The notes below the pieces were generated by a model that saw only the letters and a list, made by a program, of their open reading frames with translations, was not told the origin of the DNA and ran no database searches. Of a stretch of DNA of 64,000 bases, positions 54,157 to 63,972 are shown piece by piece. This DNA comes from Pollenia angustigena (Eukaryota > Arthropoda > Insecta > Diptera > Polleniidae): positions 44,330,308 through 44,394,307 of the forward strand of contig OV884056.1 of the NCBI GenBank assembly GCA_930367215.1, read 5' to 3'. The position numbers and the translations under genes are program-made. Each line of letters opens with the position of its first letter. The first letter of the stretch is position 1.

Positions 54157-55680
54157 TTTTTTTTTTCTGTTAGGACCAGCACTCAGGGGATGACCCCTTC
54201 TAATGCATTGCATTGTGTTGGAACTAGGAAAATAGGTTGTGGGAAGGAGGATTGAGGGAGTAGTGTTTGTGAACATTCGATTTGAACTTAACCATGTTGT
54301 AAGTGAGAGGGAAAATTTCTGCAGGAAGGTTATTCCACATACGAACTGTCCGGGCAAAAAACGAATTCTTTCTGTAATGCGTTGTACGATTCACCTGCCA
54401 ATCGACCACATAAGGATGGACTCTTGAGGAAAAACGTGTATTACGAACAAACGTACGGGTTGCGGAAACCAGAGCCCTAATTTCATCAGAACACATCCCA
54501 TTGTAGTAACGATAAAACAGGCAAATACAACCCACATTGCGACGGTGCTCAAGGGAGTCAATAGAATTGGATACCCTACTGTCACCAATGAGAGCCTTCG
54601 CCCTCTCCTGCACGCGGTCGAGAAGCTCCAAAATAGACTTTGAAGCACCAGCCCACACATGAGAGTTGTATTCCATACGCGGTCGGTTATAGGTGGTATA
54701 AATAGTAAGGAGATCAGATGGTGTGAAGCATATCTTACACCGTCTTAGAAAACCGAGGCACTTGAATGCTTCTTTCGACACCTTCAATATATGTTCTGTC
54801 CATCGGACATCACATTGTACCCTCATACCCTGAACATCAAGAAATTCTGATTCCTCAATAATTATACCACCCATATATACAGATGAGGCACCTTGATTTG
54901 TCGCACGTTTATGCGTCAGCACCACAGAGCACACAGAGGCGTCACGAGACAGAAAATATTGTGTTTTTTTTTGTCTTTTTCTTTGAAAGCTGCTCTTTTT
55001 GCGTTTTTTGTTTTGATTATGCAATTTGTGTTGATAGTAGCGGCCTGTTTTTACACATTGCCACTTCACTAACAAAAATCGTTTTCTTTCTCTTTCTTCG
55101 ATAGCTGCCCTCGCAAATGATTTAGGCATTTTTCATACGTCACTTTTTTGCATCTCTGTATACTTTGTGGTCAGCACGCAACATTGGGTTTTTCGGGCAT
55201 TAAAATCAACCCTATTCGCACGACCCCATTCCGAGATTATGTCAAGGTCTCGGCCAAGAGTATCATTCATATTCTGCCTCATAGCACCGACATCGGATAC
55301 GCTTGGTCTGCATTCGAATGAGTGCGAATGGCAAAGGTTGCTGTCATCTGCAAAAGAGTAGATAGGGTTGGAAGTTTGGCAAAGGAGGTCATTTAGAAAG
55401 ATAAGAAATAGAGTAGGAGAAAGAACGGAGCCTTGCGGCACCCCTGAATGAATCTTGAGCTCGTTTGACGAAACCCCATCTATAACAAGTCGTATAGTGC
55501 GATATCTGAGAAAACTCGACATAAATCGATAGAAATTATCACCGACACCAAATGCAGCAAGTTTTGAAAAGTGTGCACAATGCCAGACTCTGTCAAACGC
55601 CTTGGAAATATCTAAAGCAATTACCTTACGTTCGCCAAAATGGTGAATGGAACGGCACCATTTGTTCGTTGTTAATTAGA
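54157..55680 (-). mobile_element. LINE (Jockey/CR1-like), 5'-truncated, nearly open RT frame
   Basis: The minus strand reads through the RT in one frame: KVIALDISKAFDRVWH (about 55,640-55,585), SSFLRYRTIRLV, HSGVPQGSVLSPTLFLIFL (about 55,455-55,400), then YSFADDSNLCHS with an intact catalytic FADD pair (about 55,365-55,330). Next come IISEWGRANRVDFNARKTQC, the inserted segment, then GASSVYMGG, CLGFLRRCK, YNSHVWAGASKSILELLDRV and RTVRMWNNLPAEIFPLTYN near the C-terminus. It ends in an A-rich tail at 54,157-54,170. Only one stop (about 55,130-55,132) interrupts 54,224-55,640, and it belongs to the insertion. This is the best copy of the family present at 1-1195 and 2551-2676. Confidence 0.85.
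54922..55170. mobile_element. 249-bp MITE-like insertion in the LINE frame
   Basis: CCACAGAGCACACAGAGGCG at the left and rc CCACAAAGTATACAGAGATG at the right are inverted termini. TCAGCA flanks both sides (54,916-54,921; 55,171-55,176), so the insertion duplicated six bases. Insert plus duplication adds 255 bp, exactly 85 codons, so the host RT frame continues after it. It brings one stop and then an open basic stretch (SFARAAIEERERKRF, QKRKK-like) that appears fused to the RT C-terminal half. Superfamily unknown. Confidence 0.7.
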
Positions 55681-55699
55681 ACATTTGTACAAAATTAAT

Positions 55700-55860
55700 G
55701 AAAGTATCTCTAAAATTGCGACCTGTACAATTTGCATACAAATATTACATGGGCAGCCCGACGGACGGACGGACTTAGAAATACTAAAGATAATTCTGGA
55801 ATATCCAATCTGTTCATGTTTTACACTATAAAGCCATATTACCTTTTCCTCCAAGGTCGG
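55700..55860. repeat. Fragment resembling repeat D 3' region
   Basis: Contains a GACGGACGGACGGACTTAGA block followed by ACACTATAAAGCCATATTAC. This layout is like the tetranucleotide block of the C and D repeats, but too short for assignment. Confidence 0.35.
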
Positions 55861-57485
55861 TCTGGGCTTAAATAGACACTTTTATAGTGAGACGAAACCA
55901 ATCTTTTTTTTTTTATTTCTGTTACGTAATTTTAACAAAAAAAAAAAAATGTCAATGTATTTTTAATGGTGTCCTTAAAACCAAAACAATAATTTCATTC
56001 AGTTTTATTGGGCGTAATAAAGAACACGTAAACAATTATTTATAAACTAAAGAAATTGTATGAATGGAAGTGTCTAAATTATCAGCAAGTTTTTATTGCT
56101 TTATTATTAAACATTTAGTTTACGTGATGACTTTTAAAATATAACTTAATTTAAGTGTCCCTGTTCAATAAAAAGCGTTAAAAAAACTTTTCTATCTATT
56201 TTTAAATAAAACCTACCAGTTCAATGCTCTAATCAATGTTAGTTTTTCAATTTTTTCTTTTGCGGCCCTGATTTTTATCTTTAAACTTAAGCAAACTCAT
56301 AACGTCCGAAAAAACAACAATTTATTTAAAGAGAATGCGATAAAATATTGGTAGCACACAAAGCAAAAGAGATAAAAATGCTTACCTAATGAAAATGACA
56401 ACTTACGTTGCCAAAACAAAAACAATATGTTGTCAAATCAAAAACAATACGTTATCAAATTAAAAATATTGTTTTTGCTCTTTACTTACTTTTTAGTGTT
56501 TTCGTTAAACCTTCAATTCTTTTAGGCCGTCTTACACTATCACTTAACCCTTTAGTATTAAGACGAAATTGCTTTCCTAATCTAATTATTGCTTTAAATT
56601 TTTTCAAAAAACAATAACAACTTATCATGACAGGGTTGTATTGTCTTCGAAATACATAAGACTTTTGCGATAGTATAAAGTACACTTTACTAATATTAAA
56701 GAAAAGTGAACAAATGTTGAATAAAAAAAAAATTTTAATAAGTTAAAGATTTAGTTTTTGTACAAAAAAGCAGAATCAGCATAGCGAATTATAGCGACGA
56801 AAAGCTTTAAGAATTCACTTTTTAAGAGTAAAGTTACAAAAAAAAACTAAAGCTTACTTTCTGAGATCAGAACTGGCTTTTAAGTCGTGGCGAATAAAAA
56901 AAGTTAAAATTTTAGTTTTCGTTCGAATCCCAAACGCAGAATTATGACACCTGAAACCAAAGCAGGTTTTGTCCACGAGAAGCTTACAAAGTTTCTTGTT
57001 TTGGAGGTCAGCTTTCAAGAAAAGTTTGAATATTTTAGAGTCCTTAACGGGCTTGTAAATCGTGACAAGTTAAGATGTTTTTAGAAATTTCCCATATCTG
57101 TCTTTCTTAATTCAATTATATTGAACTATTTGGGCATGCACATTGGTTCTAAATTAATCAAAAATACATACAAATATTTTTTATGTTGTTGAAAAACTTT
57201 TTATTTAAAAATTTATTAAAAATGTTTGTTTTTAAAACAAAAACATGAAGCAGGTGTCTGAATAATTTATGCTAGTGAAAATTTTACTAGCCAGGGTTCC
57301 TACTTTTATTTTATACCTTATCCACGAATTTGAATTTTTTCATTCCCCAAAATCCCCAATTCCCCCAACCTCCCAAGAGAATATTATTTCGAAGGAAAAA
57401 CGCTTCTAAATGGTGGAAATTTACTTTAAAAAATAAATAAATTTGTTCGCGAAGATTAAAGAGCATTTCGTCCAGTTAACCATGT
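55861..57485. other. AT-rich stretch without recognised gene
   Basis: No domain-bearing frame or paired termini were found. A small CCCCAAAATCCCCAATTCCC tract at 57,345-57,365 recalls the subterminal repeats of the hAT at 15,028-15,824 and may be a decayed end of that family. Confidence 0.4.
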
Positions 57486-57510
57486 TCTTTCTGGCTAAAT
57501 CACTACGTCG
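57486..57510 (+). pseudogene. Host mariner relic, piece 1 (before the Transib insertion)
   Basis: The codons read SFWLNHYV, the HFWLNGYV stretch of a mariner transposase, and stop exactly at the CGTCG duplicated by the Transib. The frame continues at 61,066. Upstream mariner sequence is not recognisable. Confidence 0.6.
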
Positions 57511-58081
57511 CACATAGGGGTTTTTTGCCAATCTAGCCGGACATTTAGCAAAAAAGTATGCAGCTCGACAGACAACAAAGTTCTGCATCGTATAGTGAAT
57601 TTTCAAGTCTTTTGCTTGAGATTTGTGGTTTTGGGACACTGTTAAAACCAGGAAAGTTGATTAAATTGCATGCGTGTTCATTGACTTTTTACGGTTTTGG
57701 GAGGTTTACAATATATTTTTTTGTAGATAAACGAATAAAGATTTTACATTGATTTTTTTTTTTTTTTTTTGAAAGACTATATAAACAGCTAATTATGAAA
57801 ATTTTTAGAAAAATTTTATTTGAAGTTTTTATGATAAAAAAGTTAGTTCGAAATTAAAAAAATCGATTTTTTTGTTCACTTTTTTGTAAAAAAAAAAAAA
57901 TTTAAAAGGTTTTTGAAGGTGAAGCCCGCTGAGTTCTTAAAAATGTTATACATCACGATAAAATTTGAAATCTCTACTTTTAAATTAAAAAAAAAACGTT
58001 GCGCGTTGTTGCGCCATTTTTTTATGATTTTTTGAAAATGTCACCTTTTTTCTGTTTTTGCTCATCTTGCATAGGTACATA

Positions 58082-59697
58082 CAGTTAGGGACAAAATTGT
58101 TCACGAAATTATAAAACATTTATGTTTATCATGAAAACTATTAAAGTTTCAACTTGGAAACTTTCAAAAACTATTGTATGGGTTTCCACATTTTAAAATA
58201 ATACTATGTAAACTTATTTTCAAAAGTACCGTTTGTTTTTATATTAATACTAAGCTAACATCCAAACCATATGTGTGAACAATATTGACCCTGTGTGAAT
58301 CTGTAATAAAAATTCCAACAAAATTTCAAGTTTAATCTGTGGGATTTGCTTTTAAAGTGAGTCAATTAATTCATTAATATTAAATATTTTTAAAATTTAA
58401 AAAAAAAATTCGAGCAGTTAAATTTTGCCTAGTTTCTTCAAGAACTGTAAGTCAGAAGCGGCAATTTTAAAACAAAGCATTGTGAAAAATTTATAAAAAG
58501 AAGTCTCACATCGCAAGATCACACAAAATACAACAATTCAGAGAGATTTGAATGTCAAATAAAAAAAAGTGTAGTTTGGATACCAAAAGCAACAAAGCTG
58601 GTCGCCCAAAAAAAACTTTAGCCAAATGATTTTCGCGAATCAAAGCGACTTATTGTTACTGGTGTTGTCAGTATAGCTATTAAGGTACGGCAAATAGAGT
58701 GCAATTTAGATGTAAGCGCTAAAATCATACGAAGTTGCTTAAGTTCTAGTAGGTTAGTAGCTAGAATAAAGAGCGACTAACCATCTTTTAGCAAAAATAA
58801 AAGCTGAAAACGGCTGAAGTTTGCAAAAAAAGTAAGAAAAATTCAGTTTTAAAGATTTAATTCGTGTAACATGCTTAGATCGGACAAAAATTATGAGATT
58901 GCAGGCAGGCAGACGGGAGTTAACATGGCTGGCGGAAAAGTGTTAGCGTAAAAGAGTGAAATAATTCCAAATGTTAAAATTTTGATGATCTCATAAATGA
59001 CATGAGATTGTTTTCGCGGGAACCAGCTTCGAACACTCCGCTAATTCAGAAGTAAAATGTGTGCCAAGCACTACATAATCATCATTAAAGACCCGTTGAT
59101 TCTAAGATAAGCCATATTCGGCTAAGAATCACGACAAGGTGATATCATTATGCAGGACAACAATATTAAGCATACTTCAGAAATACCTAAAAGTTAGTTT
59201 AAAAAAAATAAAAACTCGAAAATAATTTTACCTAATTAGTCGCCAGAGTAGTAGCCACTTGAGTACCTTTGGTCCTTTCCAAAACACCACTTTGTTTTTT
59301 GCTCAGAGGAACCCGCCTAACACTGGATATAAGCTTAGCGAGCTTGCCGTTTAAGCTTGGAAAAAAAAAGAGCCAAAACTGCTAAGAACTCTTGTAAAAG
59401 AATGGAAAAAAAGATTAAGGCAGCTTAAAAGAGCAAATGGACAACATACCAAACGCTAGGACCCAAATGCAACAATAATCTCTAACTAGGGTCATAATTG
59501 TTCACATCCAGAAGTCAATACTGATACCGTGTAAAATATTATGAACATATATTTTTTGGAAAAGTTTTTATTTTGGAGTTCTTGAAATGTTCTACTTTTC
59601 ATATAGTTAAAAAATTTTAAATAGTTATAAATAAAAAAAAATTTATAGCCTATTTTGCCAATAACGCTAAATTTGTGAACAATTTTGTCCCTAACTG
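58082..59697 (+). mobile_element. Tc1-like element nested in the Transib
   Basis: The left end CAGTTAGGGACAAAATTGTT and the right end (rc CAGTTAGGGACAAAATTGTT) match almost perfectly over ~26 bp, with TA at 58,080-58,081 and 59,698-59,699. At 1,616 bp it has the length of a full Tc1 element. The transposase is badly decayed: GRPKK near 58,598 (the GRPR-like motif between the two DNA-binding subdomains), VTCLDRTKI near 58,866 and WSPLEYLW near 59,245 can be seen, with stops and frameshifts between them. Confidence 0.85.
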
Positions 59698-59999
59698 TAT
59701 GATAGAAACCCTTTCGTCATTAAATGTTTTGGTTGTACGTAGATGTTTTTTATTTAAATTATTACAACTAAGACTAATATTACCTGTGTAAAAAAGGGAT
59801 GTGCGAAACAGTAAGTAACGGGTTTTAACCACTTGTGCGGCCGCTAAATGACGTTATTTTATGGAGCAAAATAAATGTACCTGTTTTGCATAACTTTTAA
59901 AATCATTAACAACAAAAATAATATATAATAAAAAATCAAATCTGGGCTCTAAGTACTTAGTTTTTTTTAATATATATTGTGGTTATAGCATAAAATTGT

Positions 60000-60392
60000 T
60001 ATCAGAACCATTTTGAAGCTTTGAGAGTTAAATGGAAAAAGTGTATAATACATGGCGCAACTGTAATGAGTGAGGCATTGTTGCCTATCTGGCTATTACC
60101 AGAAGAAGCGTCTGAGGCACGAAATAAACATTTTCGGCTTTACAGGCAGAATTTTGCTAGAAAGTTTTCGAGGGTTCAGTGTAACAAAGATATTATAAAT
60201 AGACTTTTTCTCAGTTCTGACCCACTAATTACTAGTATAAGACCAACTCCAAAAAAAAAGTCATTACCCTTTACGAAAGAAGCAATTTCTTTTATGCTTC
60301 CAACTGAACTTGGCTCTGAAGAGAATTCAGATTCAGAAGAGGTTTTTGAAGAAGCAGACGAAGAAGCACCATGGCACTCATCATCATCTTAG
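60000..60392 (+). pseudogene. C-terminal part of a Transib transposase (RAG1-like core end)
   Basis: The frame from 60,000 reads YQNHFEALRVKWKKCIIHGA, TVMSEALLPIWLLPEEASEA, RNKHFRLYRQNFARKFSRVQ, then NKDIINRLFLSSDPLITS and an acidic tail before the stop at 60,390-60,392. The EEASEARNKHFRLYR segment lines up with the RAG1 region around its third catalytic glutamate (ESGNKLFRRFRK), including the following N/K-rich helix and the SDP/TSK position. The two other catalytic acids and the DNA-binding region are absent, so it cannot act alone. No in-frame ATG precedes the conserved part. Confidence 0.85.
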
Positions 60393-61065
60393 TGCAAAAG
60401 AGAAGTTATTTTAAATAAAATTTGCTGTTACTATTATAAATAAGTTATAATTTCGAATATATAGTAATTATTTTCAGATAAATAAAATATTATAAAATAC
60501 ATAAAAGTCACATAAAAACTCAAAAAAAAAAAATTAATATGTTTTGGAAATTAGCAAAAAAAAAAAAAATTTTACAGGGTCGTTCCGTGGGGGGGGAGGG
60601 GTTTGGAGGGATACCTCCCCCTACCCATAAAAGTTCAAAAATTTACTTTTTATAGTATTAAGGCGTTAGTAATCTATTTCTTTTTATATTTACATTTTTT
60701 TTAAATATCATTTTATGTAACCGCCCTCAAAAGGGGGCGGGGGCGAAAAGTGTAATTTTACGATCTCATGGGTCTAATTTTAGGCTTTTTAACTTTCGCC
60801 GACGTTAAAAGTAGCATTTGCCAAACAAAAGTATTGGAAAACTTAAAAAAAAATTTAATTTTTCAGAGGTTGGATTAGTTCTTCTAGGGGGAACCTTTTC
60901 CTCCTTAGTCCTATTTTATTTATTTTTGAGGTTTACCTGCCTATGACAATATCACATATTTCTGCCAAGTTTCATCGGTCTAGGGGCACTCAATAACTTT
61001 TAAGAAGCAATATATGCTAAAACAAAAAGTAATGTCCGGCTAGATTGGCAAAAAACCCATATGTG

Positions 61066-61168
61066 CGTCGATAAGAAAAATTGCCGTATTCTAAACAAAG
61101 ACAATCCTCAAGCCGTTCACGAATCACCATTAAATTCGTTAAAATTGACTGTTTGGAGCTGTTTACAC
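61066..61168 (+). pseudogene. Host mariner relic, piece 2 (between Transib and hAT)
   Basis: It reads VDKKNCRILNKDNPQAVHES, PLNSLKLTVWSCLH in one frame, the region between the first catalytic Asp and the VTVWCGL motif of mariner transposases. It ends at the GTTTACAC duplicated by the hAT. Confidence 0.8.
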
Positions 61169-61437
61169 TAGGGATTGCTGTTCGGTTTTAACCGAAATCG
61201 AAACCGCGGTTTTAAATGCCTAAACACCGAAACCGAAAACCGACAAAAAAACCTCGGTTTTAGGATTTACTTTAACAATATATTTATGCTTAAAGAAATT
61301 GCAAATTATACATAATACTGGAACTTGGTATACAAAATTTGTATATATAACAGCTTGCAACAACGGCAAGGTATTTCAAATTTCTTAAAATTCAAAATAA
61401 GTACTAAGAAGAACAAATGTTACCTTTTTACCTATAA

Positions 61438-61650
61438 GGTGTTTTCTTTTCTAAAAAAAATGTGACATTTTATTTAAAAAAAAATGCAATTTGGTGTCTG
61501 TTTCTTAAACATTTTGCTACCGATGAGGGTGGCTTGTTTGATTCTTAAAAATTCACCCCTTTTCGGGAGCAAAATTTTTAAGAAACAGACAGCAAATTGC
61601 ATTTTTTTTAAATAAAATGTCACATTTTTTTGTAGAAAAGAAAACACCAT
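61438..61650. repeat. Long palindrome (foldback MITE) nested in the hAT
   Basis: GGTGTTTTCTTTTCT, ATGTGACATTTTATTTAAA, ATGCAATTTG and GTCTGTTTCTTAAA are mirrored on the right arm around a short CCGATGAGGGTGGC-containing loop. Each arm is ~85 bp and nearly perfect. No TSD could be fixed. Confidence 0.7.
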
Positions 61651-61683
61651 TAAGTAGACACTTAATTTGTGTGACACAAACTA

Positions 61684-61785
61684 CCACCCAGGCCTGGCTG
61701 GAACCACTAGCATTTGGTATGGAGTTTTTGTGGCTAATAAAAAACTCACACTAACGAACCCCTGGGCAAGGCTATGACTGTTTTT
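61684..61785 (-). repeat. Short interspersed repeat H, copy 2
   Basis: Reverse complement of the unit at 35,468-35,572 (rc GTGTGAGTTTTTTATTAG, CCACAAAAACTCCATACC, AGTGGTTCCAGCCAGGCC). Non-coding. Confidence 0.6.
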
Positions 61786-62193
61786 ATATGTAAAGAGTTT
61801 TATGGCTATAGCAGAAACATTTTGTTGGGAAATAGAATAATTCTTCGAAAAAAGAGTAAAGAAAGGGTTCTTATGTGTTGCGTATGTAGTTTGATACGTT
61901 TCATTTCGATTTTATTTACTGCAGTACATATATAATGGGGCAGGGACTAACCAGGCCAGGTGGATACAATATGCACAAAATTTTTATTGTCCAATTGCGA
62001 CGCCCACGGTGTTTAACTTTTTTCTAATTTTCTTGTAAAAAACACTTTGATTGAGGTATACATAAAGTTTCGTTCTAATATACTTGATAATTACTTTAAA
62101 AAAAACTGGAAAAGAGTAAAAATAAATACCTGACCAGGCCCAAGTATACAAGGGTTAATAAAAATACCTGCATTGAAACGAATAAAAAAGATA

Positions 62194-62720
62194 CAGTAGA
62201 ATCCCGATAATTCGTAATTGCAAGGGACCGGCCATTTCTTACGAATTATACGGATTTTTGATTTAGCGGGGTTTCGATTTAACGGGGTTAAAAAAAATAA
62301 ATACGAATAAACGGGGTTTTTCAAAATATTTGCTAAAACGATAAAAAAATAAAAAACAATTGTTAAAAATAAAATATATAAAAATTATACATAAAAATTA
62401 TTCATGTAACAAACCGACCTTAAGAAAATTAACCCACACACAAGCAAAAACCCACGCAAAAATAAAATAGTGGTAAACAAAAAATCATTCTTTCCATATT
62501 TCTGTTGTTTTTATTACGAATTATAAGTGGTAGATAGAAAACACTTACGATTTATAAGAGATTAACAAGATTTTAATTGAAAAAAAATTACGACTTAGCG
62601 AGGGGACCAAAATGTATGGAAATTTTACGAATTAACGAGATTTTTTCAAGGGACCGACAGTTTATTACGAATTATCGGGGATTACGATTTATCGGGGTAC
62701 GAATTATCGGGATTTGACTG
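62194..62720. mobile_element. pogo/Tigger-like MITE
   Basis: The left end CAGTAGAATCCCGATAATTC and the right end (rc CAGTCAAATCCCGATAATTC) are bordered by TA (62,192-62,193; 62,721-62,722). CAGT-A-R-A-C/T-C-CGAT-type ends with TA duplication are characteristic of pogo/Tigger elements. ACGAATTA and CGGGGTTT words repeat internally. The 527-bp element has no transposase. Confidence 0.8.
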
Positions 62721-62810
62721 TATATGTTTATGTATGAAGTTTTACTTTGATATTTGCAAAACCGAAACCGAACCGAAACCTACCGGTTTTTAGCAAACTC
62801 TAGTTTACAC

Positions 62811-62950
62811 GATTTTTGGAAATGAGAAAGCAACTGCCGGCACGGTGAATGGTTAGCGCTATAGAGCCATGCCTTTGAATATGATCATTATATGCTTAGA
62901 GGAAACCATCACCTGACTGTATCTTCGTGATGGAGGACTGATTCAACCAT
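62811..62950 (+). pseudogene. Host mariner relic, piece 3 (after the hAT)
   Basis: After a one-base frameshift it reads FGNEKATAGTVNG, a stop, then RYRAMPLNM and CLE near 62,900. These are the codons after VWCGL in mariner transposases (...GNESATAGTVNGERYRAM...). The three pieces join into one gene segment when the Transib and hAT are removed. Confidence 0.75.
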
Positions 62951-63137
62951 TATATGGTTGTCGGTGACAATTATATGGTTAAATTAAATATAATATGTTA
63001 AAAAAATGTTTGGTAAGTATAGTTTTGTGGGAGAAGACCTTAATGAAAAATGTTTTTTCTCTGGACGTGCTTTGGGGAATGCTGGGAGAGACGCAGTAGT
63101 TGTGGATCGGTAAAAGTTATGAAAACAGTGCTTAAAG

Positions 63138-63972
63138 TAGTGTTTGAAAATAAACAGGACATAATTTAGCGTTCGGCTCACACATCTAGGAACGACATCT
63201 ATTTTCTATTAGTGTTTGTGTTGACGAACACATCCCTTAATACCGTTCGTAACTATTTTCAAGAAAAAGCCGACAAAATAAAGTGTTCTGTTCTTAGTTA
63301 AAAATTAGAACAATTGTAGTGATACTGTAGACAAACATTAAATTTTAAAATTCTATAATGTTGCATTTTTACATTAATAAAGAAATGAACAAACGAAAAA
63401 TTTTAGCAACGACCGCAGAAAGAACAGCTTGTGGGTGTATTGTGTATATGTTTTTTTTTTGTGCTAAAATATTTTGCTGGCTTTTTGTTTTTTTTTTTCG
63501 TATGTGTATTTTGTTTTTGTAAAAACTGTTTGATTTTTTTACCAGCTAAAGGGGCGCTACGCACAACAGAAACGGACGACCTTTAATGTGCTGAACCGAA
63601 CACAATGAAGTTTGTGGTTTTTTAAAAAGAACCGAAGGGAATAAAATGTTCTCCTCTTTTTTGTTGAGTTGGATTAGAACAGTATTATGTTTGTGTTCGA
63701 AAGATGGCAAACAGGGAAATGTAAGGCCCGTTCGTCGATAGCGAATGAAGACTTCGTTCCCTTAAATTACATTTAAAACAAAAACAAATTTTAAAATATT
63801 GTTTTTGTTTTACATGTAAGTTAAGCGAACGAAGTCTTCATTCGCTATCGACGAACAGGCCAGTAATTTTTTTTAATGATTTACAACACAAACACTATAA
63901 GCGTTTGTATTTTCCATAAATCTACCGAACCGAACACTAAGAAGTGATATTTTCTGTTTTTTTCGAACACTG
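63138..63972. mobile_element. hAT MITE family (CAGTGTTCGAAAATAAACA), copy 3
   Basis: The left end is TAGTGTTTGAAAATAAACAG and the right end CGAACACTG. The 8-bp flanks GCTTAAAG and GTTTTAAG agree at 6 of 8 positions, a probable decayed TSD. The interior matches copy 2 closely (GCAACGACCGCAG, TAGTGTTTGTGTTGACGAAC) except for an inserted hairpin at 63,722-63,861. Confidence 0.85.
63722..63861. mobile_element. ~140-bp hairpin MITE nested in the hAT MITE
   Basis: GGCCCGTTCGTCGATAGCGA, ATGAAGACTTCGTTC at the left is mirrored by GAACGAAGTCTTCATTCGCT, ATCGACGAACAGGCC at the right, followed inward by CAAAAACAA on both arms. Comparison with copy 2 near 47,510 shows the insertion point. A TAA or similar short TSD is possible but not certain. 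Confidence 0.75.

Larger units (their letters stand above)
57511..61065 (+). mobile_element. Transib transposon, internally deleted, with Tc1-like insertion
   Basis: TIRs CACATAGGGGTTTTTTGCCA (57,511) and rc CACATATGGGTTTTTTGCCA (61,065) continue to ~35 bp (ATCTAGCCGGACATT). Both sides carry CGTCG (57,506-57,510; 61,066-61,070). Transib elements characteristically duplicate 5 bp of the form CGNCG and begin with CAC, like the RSS heptamer. A C-terminal transposase relic at 60,000-60,392 supports the assignment. Without the nested 1.6-kb element the Transib is ~1.94 kb, shorter than the ~3 kb usual for autonomous copies, so most of the transposase gene is deleted. Confidence 0.85.
61169..62802. 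mobile_element. hAT element (TAGGGATTGCT type) with perfect TSD
   Basis: The left end TAGGGATTGCTGTTCGGTTT and the right end (rc TAGAGTTTGCTAAAAACCGG) are flanked by GTTTACAC at 61,161-61,168 and 62,803-62,810. AAACCGAAACCG-type words are dense near both ends (61,184-61,262; 62,758-62,792). No transposase was found in the remaining ~1.1 kb. It carries a palindrome (61,438-61,650), repeat H (61,684-61,785) and a pogo-like MITE. Confidence 0.9.

Noticed and set aside
54224..55129. 301-codon frame as an independent protein gene
   Set aside because: It is the C-terminal half of a LINE ORF fused to part of a 249-bp insertion; the start codon lies inside the insertion.
61438..61650. microRNA precursor (long hairpin)
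   Set aside because: Arms of ~85 bp with near-perfect pairing fit a foldback MITE better than a pre-miRNA, and the hairpin lies within a hAT element.
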